NCBI GenBank assembly: GCA_035561135.1
Contig: DATMYA010000061.1
Span: 1-43,572, forward strand
Reading direction: 5' to 3'
Length of the DNA stretch: 43,572 nt
Origin: Clostridia bacterium
GTDB taxonomy: Bacteria; Acidobacteriota; Terriglobia; Terriglobales; Acidobacteriaceae
Below are positions 17,865 through 26,286 of this stretch, piece by piece. Position 1 is the stretch's first letter; every line of letters begins with the position of its first letter. The position numbers and the translations under genes were made by a program. The notes under the pieces are model-generated. The model did no database searches and was not told the DNA's origin. It saw nothing but the letters and a program-made list of their open reading frames with translations.

Positions 17865-18389
17865 ATGGCAAACAGCATCCAGGAAGCAAAAATTACTGGT
17901 TTTGCAGCGTTTATACCCGCTGCCGCCGAAGGACGGTTGGAGAAGTATCAGGAGATTTACGAACAGAACCGTCATCGCGTGTACTCTCTGGCGTTCTGGA
18001 TGACCGATAACGAGCTTGCGGCTGAAGAGTTGCTGGATAGCACCTTCCGCCGCGCCTTTGCAATGACTGAAGAGCCGGACGAAGACATGATTGACCGCGC
18101 TTTGATCGCGGAAGTACGCGAGCTCATGACCATTGGCTCACTGACCTTGGAGTGTGCGTTGGCCACGGAAGTGGCTGATATCCGCCGCAACACAAAACGC
18201 GTGCACCTTGAGCGCGCAATTGTGCAACTGCCCGCCACAGAACGACTCGTGTTCTTGATGCACGACGGCGAGGGCTACGCGCACGATCGCATCGCACGCG
18301 CGCTCGGATTGGCTGTAGATGAATCCCGCTACGCACTCCATCAGGCGCGACTGCGCATCCGTGAACTCGTCTCCAAGATGGTGTGGTAG
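17865..18389 (+). CDS. Sigma-70 family (ECF-like) RNA polymerase sigma factor
   Basis: 174 residues. The start is the ATG with GGGGG five to ten bases upstream; an in-frame TTG four codons earlier lies within that site. Region 2 (about 25-70: YQEIYEQNRHRVYSLAFWMT, AAEELLDSTFRRAF) is divergent but recognisable. Region 4 (about 118-170: AIVQLPATERLVFLMHDGEG, HDRIARALGLAVDESRYALH) carries the helix-turn-helix that reads the -35 element. No anti-sigma gene is adjacent, which is unusual for an ECF factor. A strong terminator follows. Confidence 0.85.
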   Translation: MANSIQEAKITGFAAFIPAAAEGRLEKYQEIYEQNRHRVYSLAFWMTDNELAAEELLDSTFRRAFAMTEEPDEDMIDRALIAEVRELMTIGSLTLECALATEVADIRRNTKRVHLERAIVQLPATERLVFLMHDGEGYAHDRIARALGLAVDESRYALHQARLRIRELVSKMVW

Positions 18390-18434
18390 AAGAGTTTCTT
18401 CGCGAGCGCCGAGACTTCTCTCTCCTGAATCACT

Positions 18435-18460
18435 GCCCCTCTTCCAAGAGGGGCTTTTTT
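18435..18460 (+). terminator. Rho-independent terminator
   Basis: GCCCCTCTT/AAGAGGGGC stem with a two-base loop, followed by six T. It ends the sigma factor transcript. Confidence 0.92.
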
Positions 18461-18588
18461 GATTCTGGTCATGCTGCAAGCGATTCCAGAGACGATAGAT
18501 AAGCTTGGAAAGTAAGCTCGAGAAGGGAAGCCAACGGTTGCGTTTACGTTAACTTGAATCGCGTTAGAATGTGTTCGAAGTGTTTACC

Positions 18589-19677
18589 ATGAAGTTACCA
18601 GTATTCACGCAACACGAAACCGAGGCGCGCTGGTGGGAGCGAATGGCGGATGGCCGCTTGCATTGCTATCTGTGTCCCAGGCATTGCCACATCGGAGACG
18701 GTCAGGCTGGTTTCTGCTTCATACGCAGGAATGAGGGCGGACGCCTGTTGCAGCTCGGCTACGGCCGACCCGCTGCCGTGGCGATAGATCCCGTGGAGAA
18801 GAAGCCGCTGAACCACTTTTTCCCTGGCACAAAAATTTTGTCGATGGGCACGGCGGGTTGCAACATGGGCTGCTTCTTCTGCCAGAACTGGGATATTTCC
18901 AAGGCAAGAGCCGACCAGGTGCACGCGGAGGAGCTTAACCCCACCCAGGTGGTCGAACTGGCGCAGCGATACGGCGCTCCGAGCGTGGCATTCACGTACA
19001 ACGAACCGACTATCTGGGGCGAGTATGTCATCGACATCGCCTGCGAGGCGCACAGCAGCGGCTTGAACACCGTGATGGTTTCGAACGGCTACATCACACG
19101 CGAAGCCTTCTTCGACATTTACGAGCACATCGATGCGGCGAATATCGATCTGAAGGGGTTTACGGAGAGGTTCTATTCGAAGGTGACGCTGACGCATTTA
19201 AAGCCGGTGCTCGAAACCTTGCGCTGGCTTCGTCACGAGACGAACGTCTGGTTCGAAGTCACCAACCTGGTCATTCCGACGCTGAACGATGACAACGAAG
19301 AACTGAAACAGCTATGCGACTGGGTGCTGGAAAACCTCGGCGACGATGTGCCGCTGCACTTCACGGCATTCCATCCCGATTTCAAGCTGATGGACAAGCC
19401 TGCAACTCCGCCTGAAACTTTGCATAAAGCGCGCAAGCTCGCGTTGGACATGGGACTGAAGTACGCCTACGAAGGCAATATCTTCAGCGACGGTGGAGAC
19501 ACCATATGCCCCGGATGCAAGCGCCGTATTGTTCGGCGCTCGTGGCACGCAATCCTGGCGAACGAGATTCGCAACGGGAAATGCATACACTGCGGAACTG
19601 AAATCGTAGGAGTATTCACGAAGGCGCAGGTTGAAAACCGGCGAGGGGTGGGCCATCTGCATCCCTCAACTGTGTAG
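18589..19677 (+). CDS. amrS: AmmeMemoRadiSam-system radical SAM enzyme
   Basis: 362 residues from MKLPVFTQ. The N-terminal Cys motif LCPRHCHIGDGQAGFC precedes the radical SAM cluster motif CNMGCFFC (CxxxCxxC). Next come FTYNEPTIWGEY, VSNGYITREAF and ANIDLKGFTERFYSKV, all typical of AmrS. A C-terminal zinc-ribbon-like pair (CPGCKRR, CIHCG) is also seen. AmrS proteins occur with MEMO1 and AMMECR1 homologues, but neither partner is in this window. The chemistry is unknown. A TAGAAT box at 18565-18570 lies 18 bases upstream of this ATG, which argues against the GTG start six codons earlier. Confidence 0.92.
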   Translation: MKLPVFTQHETEARWWERMADGRLHCYLCPRHCHIGDGQAGFCFIRRNEGGRLLQLGYGRPAAVAIDPVEKKPLNHFFPGTKILSMGTAGCNMGCFFCQNWDISKARADQVHAEELNPTQVVELAQRYGAPSVAFTYNEPTIWGEYVIDIACEAHSSGLNTVMVSNGYITREAFFDIYEHIDAANIDLKGFTERFYSKVTLTHLKPVLETLRWLRHETNVWFEVTNLVIPTLNDDNEELKQLCDWVLENLGDDVPLHFTAFHPDFKLMDKPATPPETLHKARKLALDMGLKYAYEGNIFSDGGDTICPGCKRRIVRRSWHAILANEIRNGKCIHCGTEIVGVFTKAQVENRRGVGHLHPSTV

Positions 19678-19717
19678 CGAATTCGCAAGTGAGGGAAGCC
19701 AAAGCTCGAAGGCAAAG

Positions 19718-19761
19718 CTACGTCACAACAGGGCAGTGACGCGCGTCATGGCCTGACGTAG
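19718..19761. promoter_or_regulatory. Nested palindromes, possible operator
   Basis: CTACGTCA (19718-19725) and its complement TGACGTAG (19754-19761) bracket a perfect 12-base palindrome, TGACGCGCGTCA (19737-19748). All arms contain TGACG/CGTCA half-sites. It lies 23 bases before the 54-residue Cys-rich ORF. Confidence 0.45.
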
Positions 19762-19784
19762 TAGAGAACTGGCACTCTTTCGCC

Positions 19785-19949
19785 ATGACGGACATCAAGC
19801 ATTCTCCTGAAACCGGTGCCGCTCCGGCAGGGATGGAGCAACAGCCTGCGCTCACTGCCGAAGATTGCAAGACTTGTGGCCTCACGTATTGCGATTGCGA
19901 AGTCTGCGACGGATCCGGAACAGTGCAGGTTCTGCCCGCAGAGCTGTAA
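19785..19949 (+). CDS. 54-residue Cys-rich protein, possible zinc-binding peptide
   Basis: A short frame that begins MTDIKHSPETGAAPAGMEQQ and ends GTVQVLPAEL. The middle holds five Cys in 15 residues (DCKTCGLTYCDCEVCDGSG). CEVCDGSG resembles one CxxCxGxG unit of a DnaJ zinc finger. Codon use fits the neighbouring genes. There is no strong ribosome binding site. It lies between amrS and an unknown protein gene on the same strand, with nested palindromes directly upstream. It may bind one zinc ion; function unknown. A non-coding interpretation is possible. Confidence 0.5.
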   Translation: MTDIKHSPETGAAPAGMEQQPALTAEDCKTCGLTYCDCEVCDGSGTVQVLPAEL

Positions 19950-20074
19950 CAACGAAGGCTTATCCCGAAGGTGGCCGCTTCTACGCTGTCAGGCGTTCGC
20001 GGTGGCCTGTGTTGAAGAGGGCGCGGGTTGCTGCTTTGCTCAACTGTGTGCTGCTGTGGGATGATGTATTGGAA

Positions 20075-20743
20075 ATGAGCAGCACTGGGCCTTCGTCCCC
20101 TACTCCCCTCATATCCGGCTCGTTCGAGAAAATGGAAAACCTCGCACCCGAAGGACAGTTATGGTGGTGTCCGGAATGCGGACGCATCTCCGTCGATCGC
20201 GATGGACAAATGTCCATGCAGTCCGGCTGGGAGGGGTCGTGCATCGAGCAGGCACTGCTCATCCTTCAGGACGAAATGACCTTCGACGAAGGTGGACGCG
20301 TAGTGGAAGCCAAGATTCCCGGCGGCCAGACAGTCGAGATCATGGAGCGCGCCGACATGCAATGGGAGGCCGAGGGCATCGTCGCCGGAGATATCCTCAG
20401 GCGCATCAAGGAAGACCCGAACGACACGTTGAGTGTTGCACCGTTCGGAACGTCGCGCGATCTTGTGCTGATCCATCGCGGTCAGACGGTTGGAAATATC
20501 TTCCGTGTGTCACTGGACGCCGCGGAACTCGAGTCGCTGTTCCAGCGCGCGCAGCAGACCTTTTTCCGTTGGCACAACGACGAACACACCCTGGAGGTGG
20601 ATTGCGCCCAGGGCATCTGGACACTGCGATTCAAGTTTCTGGCCAGTCCTTACTCCGTCGTACACGTTCAACTAGTGCGGGCGGAAACGCACGATTTGTG
20701 CGAAGCCCTTTTCCAGGCCAACGACGAGAGAGGCATTAGCTGA
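20075..20743 (+). CDS. Protein of unknown function with N-terminal WWCPECG motif
   Basis: 222 residues. A Ser/Pro-rich start is followed by LWWCPECGRISVDRD, one zinc-knuckle-like CxxC, and GSCIEQALL with a third Cys. The rest is mixed alpha/beta (EIMERADMQWEAEGIVAGDI, FRVSLDAAELESLFQRAQQT, VDCAQGIWTLRFKFLASPYS). No known family is recognised. The frame is open upstream for another 70 codons, but that region is Arg-rich, overlaps the 54-residue ORF's frame and is unlikely to be translated. It is convergent with glmU, only three bases from stop to stop. Confidence 0.7.
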   Translation: MSSTGPSSPTPLISGSFEKMENLAPEGQLWWCPECGRISVDRDGQMSMQSGWEGSCIEQALLILQDEMTFDEGGRVVEAKIPGGQTVEIMERADMQWEAEGIVAGDILRRIKEDPNDTLSVAPFGTSRDLVLIHRGQTVGNIFRVSLDAAELESLFQRAQQTFFRWHNDEHTLEVDCAQGIWTLRFKFLASPYSVVHVQLVRAETHDLCEALFQANDERGIS

Positions 20744-20746
20744 CGG

Positions 20747-22213
20747 TCAAGCTTTGCCCGCTTTGCCGCGCTCTTCCCGCCTCCGCTTTGCCCACCCGTC
20801 CTTCACCACCTGTTGACCACGCGCGATTGCCAAAGAGTCTTCTGGCACGTCCTGCGTTATGCAAGACGCCGCTCCGACGTACGCTCCCCGGCCGACACGC
20901 ACCGGCGCTACCAGCGTAGTATCGCTGCCGATGAAGGCGCCCTCTTCCACTACCGTCGTGTGCTTGTTCACTCCATCGTAGTTGCAGGTGATGGTCCCGG
21001 CGCCCACGTTGACCCCGGCGCCAATCTCCGCGTCGCCAAGATACGTCAGGTGATTCGCTTTTGCGCCGCGCCCGAGCTTCGTCTTCTTCGTCTCCACAAA
21101 GTTTCCAACGTGCGCGTTCTCGCCAATCACACTCTGGGGCCGCAGGTGCGAGTAGGGCCCGAGTATCGCGCCGGACTCAACCGTAGCGTCTTCGAGAATG
21201 CATCCGTGGCGAATGAGAACGTTGTCCGCGATGCGGCTGTTTGTGACCACGGAATACGAGCGCAGGCGACACTCGCTACCGACTGAAGTGGAGCCAAGCA
21301 GTTGCACGAACGGCTCAATCACAGTGTCAGGGCCAACGGTCACTTCTGCATCGATGACGCAGGTCTCCGGCTTGAAGATCGAAACTCCGGCGTTCATCAG
21401 TTGCTGACACTTACGCGCACGCAGCAGGCTATCGAGATATGCAAGTTCCGCACGCGTGTTTACCCCAAGCACCTCCTGCCAATCATCCGACCGCACGGCC
21501 AGCACGGATTCGCCTCCGCCGACGAGGATCGCGGCCATGTCAGTCAGATAGAACTCGTGGTGAGGATTGTCTGTGCTGAGGCGGTCGATATTCCTGAACA
21601 GCGGGGCAACGGCAAACGCGTAAATGCCGCTATTCACTTCGGCGAGCGCGACTTGATTGTTCAACAACGATTTCTGCTCGACGATGGCGGACACGTGATC
21701 AGTCTCCCGTCCATCGTGCTTGAGGCGCAAGATACGTCCGTAGCCGAAAGGATCGGGTGGTTGCGCCGTCAGAATGGTCATCGCCGCCTGTTGGTGCAGG
21801 TGCGCTTCGCGCACTTTCGCAATCGTTTCCGGGCGGATAAGCGGCACGTCTCCGGAGAGCACGAGCACATGGTCGTAGTCACGCAGCGCATCGCGGCATT
21901 GCATGATGGCATGCCCGGTGCCTCGTTGTTCCTTCTGCTCGATGAAGTTCACGCCGGTCGAATCTACGGCACGGCGCACGCGGTCGGCTTCATGGCCGAT
22001 GATGGCGAAGATGTCCGAGGGGGGCACAACGGCGGAAGCCGCGGCAATGACGTGGCCAAGCAACGGCCTCCCCGCAATCTCATGCAGCACCTTGGGGTGC
22101 TGGGACTTCAGGCGGGTGCCCTTGCCCGCGGCAAGGATGGCGATGGCGAAGCGTTGCGAATTCACAGGAGCGACACGACCGCGATTCGAGTGGCTCTTTT
22201 TCTGGCTTGGCAT
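20747..22213 (-). CDS. glmU: Bifunctional UDP-N-acetylglucosamine pyrophosphorylase / glucosamine-1-phosphate acetyltransferase
   Basis: 488 residues, near the usual ~455. The N-terminal uridylyltransferase domain starts with AILAAGKGTRLKSQHPKVLH and includes QRGTGHAIMQC, VLVLSGDVPL and AEVNSGIYAF. The C-terminal left-handed beta helix carries the acetyltransferase site, with LRPQSVIGENAHVGNFVETK and AGTITCNYDGVNKHTT. The enzyme makes UDP-GlcNAc for peptidoglycan and lipopolysaccharide. A TACAAT box lies eight bases before this ATG; an ATG three codons upstream overlaps that box. The end of yvcK is 37 bases upstream, so the two may also be cotranscribed. Confidence 0.97.
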   Translation of the reverse strand: MPSQKKSHSNRGRVAPVNSQRFAIAILAAGKGTRLKSQHPKVLHEIAGRPLLGHVIAAASAVVPPSDIFAIIGHEADRVRRAVDSTGVNFIEQKEQRGTGHAIMQCRDALRDYDHVLVLSGDVPLIRPETIAKVREAHLHQQAAMTILTAQPPDPFGYGRILRLKHDGRETDHVSAIVEQKSLLNNQVALAEVNSGIYAFAVAPLFRNIDRLSTDNPHHEFYLTDMAAILVGGGESVLAVRSDDWQEVLGVNTRAELAYLDSLLRARKCQQLMNAGVSIFKPETCVIDAEVTVGPDTVIEPFVQLLGSTSVGSECRLRSYSVVTNSRIADNVLIRHGCILEDATVESGAILGPYSHLRPQSVIGENAHVGNFVETKKTKLGRGAKANHLTYLGDAEIGAGVNVGAGTITCNYDGVNKHTTVVEEGAFIGSDTTLVAPVRVGRGAYVGAASCITQDVPEDSLAIARGQQVVKDGWAKRRREERGKAGKA

Positions 22214-22249
22214 TGCCGACATTGTACCGCGCAGGCGGCAGCGCAGGGA

Positions 22250-23290
22250 CTAACTGGAGAGTGACGCTGCCCGACGTCCGCGCACGGCAAGCGAGAGCAG
22301 ATCACGAGCGATTTTCGCGATGTCGTGCCGTGCCAGTCCGCTGTTGTCGAGGTAATCGCCAACGACACATTCCACGCCGAGCGCGCGAATACGGTCCAGA
22401 TCGTGCACGACGGGTGTCGAGCCTTCCAGCGCGTACTTTGCCCGAACGTCTTCCGGCACCGGAGTGCCATTCAGCATCGCGTAATCGAAGACCTTGCGTC
22501 CGGCGTGCTCGAACAACGCGGTCATGTGGTCCGCCGCCGTGAGCCCAAGGCTTTCATTCACCTGCGTCATGATGTTGCAGACGTAAACCTTGGTCGCCGC
22601 TGATGCCGCGATTGCATTCGACACCTGCCGCACGAGCAGGTTCGGAACGAGACTGGTGAACAGTGATCCGGGGCCAATCGTGATGAGGTCTGCTTCGGCA
22701 ATGGCCAAAAGCGTCTGGGGCAACGGACGCGCATTGGCGGGCACCAGGCGCAGATGCACGATACGGTTCTGACTCGCCGTGATGTTGGTTTCGCCGCGTA
22801 CGCGAGAGCCGTCGGACATCTCGGCGTCGAGTTGAACGTCGGTCGTGCTGGCCGGGAATATCTCGCCGCAGCTTTTCAGGATGGCAGAGGAGAGCTTAAC
22901 GGCTTCGGCGAAGTCGCCGGTGATGCGTGCCAGCGCCGTGAGGAACAGGTTGCCGAAGCTATGACCCTCCAGACCCTCGCCTTCTGAGAATCGGTACTGG
23001 AAGAGCCTTGAGAGCAGGGCTTCATCTTCGGCGAGCGCGACCATACAGTTGCGAATGTCGCCGGGCGGAGGGACGTTCAGTTCTTTGCGAAGCCGTCCGC
23101 TGGACCCGCCATCATCGGTGACGCAAACCACGGCTGCGAGCCGCGAAATTGAGAGCTCGCTGGGTTTCTCGCCGGGGCGCGGAACGTAGTGCTTGAGCCC
23201 GCGAAGCACGGCGGATAAGCCTGTACCTCCGCCGATGGCAACCACCTTCAGCACACGTTCGTCCGTGTTCACCGTCGAGCTATCAGCCAT
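22250..23290 (-). CDS. yvcK: YvcK-family gluconeogenesis/cell-shape factor
   Basis: 346 residues. VVAIGGGTGLSAVLRGLK near the start and CVTDDGGSSGRLRKEL near 57 are the family's nucleotide-sugar binding motifs. PPPGDIRNCMVALA, TIGPGSLFTSLVPNLLVRQV and YVCNIMTQVNESLGLTAADH follow. YvcK proteins bind UDP-GlcNAc and are needed for cell shape and growth on gluconeogenic carbon. The fold is shared with CofD phospholactate transferases. Its place directly before glmU, which makes UDP-GlcNAc, fits this. It follows the TPR gene by 45 bases. Confidence 0.95.
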   Translation of the reverse strand: MADSSTVNTDERVLKVVAIGGGTGLSAVLRGLKHYVPRPGEKPSELSISRLAAVVCVTDDGGSSGRLRKELNVPPPGDIRNCMVALAEDEALLSRLFQYRFSEGEGLEGHSFGNLFLTALARITGDFAEAVKLSSAILKSCGEIFPASTTDVQLDAEMSDGSRVRGETNITASQNRIVHLRLVPANARPLPQTLLAIAEADLITIGPGSLFTSLVPNLLVRQVSNAIAASAATKVYVCNIMTQVNESLGLTAADHMTALFEHAGRKVFDYAMLNGTPVPEDVRAKYALEGSTPVVHDLDRIRALGVECVVGDYLDNSGLARHDIAKIARDLLSLAVRGRRAASLSS

Positions 23291-23335
23291 GGGATCGTTG
23301 AAGCGTACGCCGAGGGGGATCGGCGCAACAACGCC

Positions 23336-23977
23336 TCAGAAAGTTGAGCCGTTCTCAGGGTACAGCAATTCCGTAAACCGCGGGTCGTCCGCCAGATTTC
23401 TGAAATCGGAGTCGTTTCGCGCCTGGAAACGGTTGTTCTTGTTCAGCCTTATGGCTTCCGCCAGGTAGTTCAGAGCCTCAGGAGAGTGCCCGGTCTGGCA
23501 TTCAAGAATTGCCAGTCCATACCAGACGAAATCGAGGCTGCGGTGGTCGCGCATGAGTTTTTCGAGATGCTCGCGCGCCGTAACGTAGTCACCCATATTC
23601 ATGAGCGAAACCGCGTAATCGTAGTGCTCCTCGGGCGTCTTGAAACTTGTCGAAACACGTCCCAGTTGTTGATTGCAGATGTTCAAGTGCATCGTTGCCC
23701 GGTCAACCAGTTCACGAGGGCCGCCGGCAATCACCTTCTCCAGTAGCACCTTAGCCCGGTCGAACTTCTGCGTCTGCAGTGCTTTGAGCGCCTGCTCGTA
23801 GCTGTGGACGGTCTGCTTATACAGACCCTCGTCGGCGGCGTTCCGCGCCAGCCGCGCATGTGTGTCTGCCACCGGAAGTACGTCTTTCTTCAGCGCAGGG
23901 CTCTTCGTCCTAAGTTGGCTGGCTTTACTTGGTTTAGAGGCTGACACTTTAAGTTTTACTGGAACTTTCTTGGTCAT
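23336..23977 (-). CDS. TPR-repeat protein
   Basis: 213 residues. The first ~40 residues are Lys/Ser/Pro-rich and likely disordered. The rest contains helical repeats of TPR type: YKQTVHSYEQALKALQTQKF, ATMHLNICNQQLGRVSTSFK, HYDYAVSLMNMGDYVTAREH, FVWYGLAILECQTGHSPEAL. TPR proteins act as scaffolds. It lies first in the TPR-yvcK-glmU run, so may belong to cell-envelope precursor control. The ATG has no Shine-Dalgarno; a promoter-like pair sits directly upstream. Confidence 0.88.
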   Translation of the reverse strand: MTKKVPVKLKVSASKPSKASQLRTKSPALKKDVLPVADTHARLARNAADEGLYKQTVHSYEQALKALQTQKFDRAKVLLEKVIAGGPRELVDRATMHLNICNQQLGRVSTSFKTPEEHYDYAVSLMNMGDYVTAREHLEKLMRDHRSLDFVWYGLAILECQTGHSPEALNYLAEAIRLNKNNRFQARNDSDFRNLADDPRFTELLYPENGSTF

Positions 23978-23993
23978 TAGGGTTGCACCCGCA

Positions 23994-24023
23994 AGTGTAG
24001 CTACTCGGGAATGCGCGGAACAA
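23994..24023 (-). promoter_or_regulatory. Candidate promoter of the TPR-yvcK-glmU run
   Basis: On the minus strand TTGTTC (24018-24023), an 18-base spacer and TACACT (23994-23999). The start codon is 16 bases after the -10 box, leaving a leader of about 10 bases. The 367-base spacer 23978-24344 holds this and the lepB promoter; I see no gene in it. Confidence 0.45.
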
Positions 24024-24304
24024 AATTCCCATGCCCCGTACGACCGCCGCTCCTAAGACTATGTATCTGAAGCAAGAGCGGAAGCGCGAGTACGCTTTTA
24101 TACCCAGATTATGGGTACTCGTCAACTGCACCTTAGGCGCTGCAAGCAGCGGTGGTCAGTTCTGGACAGTAGAAATCTGCGATTGGATAGGCTGCTGAAG
24201 ATGTCGAAACCGAGGGAAATATGCGGGTTCTGAGCGTATGGATGCGATTTCATTAGTGAGCTTCTGGTCGGCGAACTGGAAGTTTCCGCCCCAGAGCTGT
24301 TCCT

Positions 24305-24333
24305 TTGCGCGCCGCCTTGGTTGGACTTAGAAT
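24305..24333 (+). promoter_or_regulatory. Promoter of lepB
   Basis: TTGCGC (24305-24310), a 17-base spacer and TAGAAT (24328-24333). Transcription would start about five bases before the ATG. Confidence 0.5.
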
Positions 24334-24344
24334 CAGATACGTAG

Positions 24345-24935
24345 ATGAACGAGTCTCCTACATCGAATCGCGGCAGCGCCGAAGAAAACACCGGTGCCCT
24401 TCCGTCTGTGGGCGGCACTAGGCTCAGTACCCAATGGCTCGTCTGGTTGCGCGATCTCATCATCTCGGTCGCGGTCTCCGCCTTCATCATCATCTTCCTG
24501 TACCAGCCGGTGAAGGTGGAAGGCACCAGCATGATGCCTGGGCTTTTTGACCAGGAGCGCATCTTCATCAACAAGTACGTGTATCGCTGGGAGCCCATTG
24601 AGCGCGGCGACGTCGTCGTGTTCCGATATCCTAGAGACGTTTCAAAGAGCTACATCAAACGCGTGATCGGGGTCGCCGGCGACCGAATTGTCATAGACGA
24701 TGGACGTGTCTACGTCAATGGAGCGCGACTTGCGGAACGCTACGTTCCCGAGGAGTACGCGGACGAGCGCTCGTATGCTGAGGTTACAGTTCCTCCGCAC
24801 TCCTATTTCCTGCTAGGCGATCATCGAAACATGTCGAGCGATAGCCGAGAGTTTGGCCCCGTAAACGAGCGCTATATCTACGGCAAAGCTGTCTTCGTTT
24901 ACTGGCCAGTTGAGAAACTCGGTAAGCTTCGTTAG
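24345..24935 (+). CDS. lepB: Signal peptidase I
   Basis: 196 residues. One transmembrane segment (DLIISVAVSAFIIIFLYQPV) leads to the catalytic Ser62 in VEGTSMMPGL. The general base Lys105 is in SYIKRVIGVAGD. GDHRNMSSDSREFGPV near the C-terminus is the third conserved box. The enzyme removes signal peptides from Sec- and Tat-exported proteins at the outer face of the membrane, so it serves the many exported proteins encoded here. It has no ribosome binding site and a promoter only a few bases upstream. Confidence 0.96.
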   Translation: MNESPTSNRGSAEENTGALPSVGGTRLSTQWLVWLRDLIISVAVSAFIIIFLYQPVKVEGTSMMPGLFDQERIFINKYVYRWEPIERGDVVVFRYPRDVSKSYIKRVIGVAGDRIVIDDGRVYVNGARLAERYVPEEYADERSYAEVTVPPHSYFLLGDHRNMSSDSREFGPVNERYIYGKAVFVYWPVEKLGKLR

Positions 24936-24992
24936 CGGTTGATTTGCGAGTTTGTTCCACAAAAGGCCAAGAACAAACGAACAGGAGGATCG

Positions 24993-25484
24993 ATGCGAGC
25001 TCTTCGCCGTCTGTCGCTGCTGGCCGTGTGCTTTGCTTGTCTGATACTGACGTGCCTGGCGCTCGCGCAGAGCGGGCCCGAAGCGGTCCTCTTCCAGGCT
25101 GACCGGAACTTCAACAAAGCTACCCAGGAAAAGCACATTGACGGCTGGATGGAATTCATGGCCGACAACGTTGTTCTGGATCGTGAAAGACCTGTCAGCG
25201 GCAAAGACGCGGTGCGCGCGGCTCTGGCACCGCAATGGTCCGATCCCAATTTCAAGCTGACCTGGGAGCCCATACGTGGAGAGTTGTTTCCCGACAGTAC
25301 GATGGGATACACGAGTGGGCGATGGACCAGGGAGACCGTTAGAGACGGCCAGCCCGCGAAGTTGGAAGGAAATTACCTGACCGTATGGCGGAAGCAGGCT
25401 GATGGTTCGTACAAGGTGGTTTGGGATGGCGGCGCAGCCGATCCGCGACCAAGGCCCACGCAACCCACTGGCGGACAGAAATGA
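24993..25484 (+). CDS. Exported SnoaL/DUF4440-like protein
   Basis: 163 residues from the ATG with GGAGG six bases upstream. A signal peptide (MRALRRLSLLAVCFACLILT...LALAQ) is followed by a NTF2/SnoaL-like cone fold: EAVLFQADRNFNKATQEKHI, EFMADNVVLDRERPVSGKDA, YTSGRWTRETV, EGNYLTVWRKQADGSYKVVW. The closing WRKQ-DG-YKVVWD phrase is typical of DUF4440. These folds bind small hydrophobic ligands or act as enzymes; no reaction can be assigned. The stop overlaps the next start (ATGA). Confidence 0.88.
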   Translation: MRALRRLSLLAVCFACLILTCLALAQSGPEAVLFQADRNFNKATQEKHIDGWMEFMADNVVLDRERPVSGKDAVRAALAPQWSDPNFKLTWEPIRGELFPDSTMGYTSGRWTRETVRDGQPAKLEGNYLTVWRKQADGSYKVVWDGGAADPRPRPTQPTGGQK

Positions 25485-26104
25485 AGCTTGTCATCTTCGG
25501 CGCGACAGGGCCGACCGGACTTGCGCTAACGCAGCAAGCACTCCATGCCGGACATGAAGTCACGGCACTAGCTCGTAACCCGGCGCGCATGACCATCGCG
25601 CATCCCAAGCTGCGCATCGTGCAGGGGGACGTGCTCGACCCCCCGGCCGTGGAGCAGGTGGTTATCGGCGCTGAGGCCGTGCTCTCCTGCCTCGGGGTGA
25701 AGCCGTTTGCGGGGAAGCAGGTGCAGTCGCGCGCTGGGCGTCACATCGTCTCCGCAATGCAGAAGCATGGGGTGCGGCGCTTCATCATGGAGAGTGCATA
25801 CGGCGTGGCAGAAAGCCGGTCGCTCGCTTCGCCAGCTCTGCGGGCGATGATTTCAGTTTTTCTGAGCTGGACATATAACGACAAGGAAGTGGAAGAAGCG
25901 GAGATCAAGGCCAGCGGCCTCGACTGGACGATCATTCGGCCAACGGCACTGCGCAACGGGCCTCGTACCGGCAAATATCGCGTTGGCGATGATCTGTGCC
26001 TGGGGCTGGGAACTTGGATCAACCGCGCCGACGTTGCGGATTTCATGCTGAAGCAATTGACCAGCACGGAGTGGGTGCGTCGAACTCCGGCGATCACGAA
26101 CTGA
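25481..26104 (+). CDS. NAD(P)-binding atypical SDR / NmrA-like protein
   Basis: 207 residues. MKLVIFGATGPTGLALTQQA is a GxxGxxG nucleotide-binding motif; ALARNP near 35 and VVQGDVLDP-type motif near 52 agree with the atypical SDR (SDR_a5/NmrA-like) group. ESAYGVAES and DWTIIRPTALRNGPRTGKY are the conserved central and C-terminal stretches. Members include flavin reductases and redox sensors; substrate unknown. The four-base ATGA overlap with the DUF4440-like gene implies translational coupling. Confidence 0.9.
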   Translation: MKLVIFGATGPTGLALTQQALHAGHEVTALARNPARMTIAHPKLRIVQGDVLDPPAVEQVVIGAEAVLSCLGVKPFAGKQVQSRAGRHIVSAMQKHGVRRFIMESAYGVAESRSLASPALRAMISVFLSWTYNDKEVEEAEIKASGLDWTIIRPTALRNGPRTGKYRVGDDLCLGLGTWINRADVADFMLKQLTSTEWVRRTPAITN

Positions 26105-26286
26105 GCTGCTGAACTCTTAATATCTCTCCCGCCGTTGTTCTTCGCCCAGTGGCTCAGAAGCTCAGACGCTCATAGCTCAACATGCATAAGCATTCAGTAG
26201 GGTGCATAAGTGAGTTGCTGTCATTACATTCGTGCGCAGAGCAGATTTGCTGCTAAAATCGATAAAATCCACTCCCCGGAGACAAG

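Noticed and set aside
26105..26286. Pyrimidine- or arginine-responsive attenuator before carA
   Set aside because: Only word repeats and a plain GGAG ribosome binding site are seen; there is no terminator-antiterminator pair or ARG-box-like palindrome.
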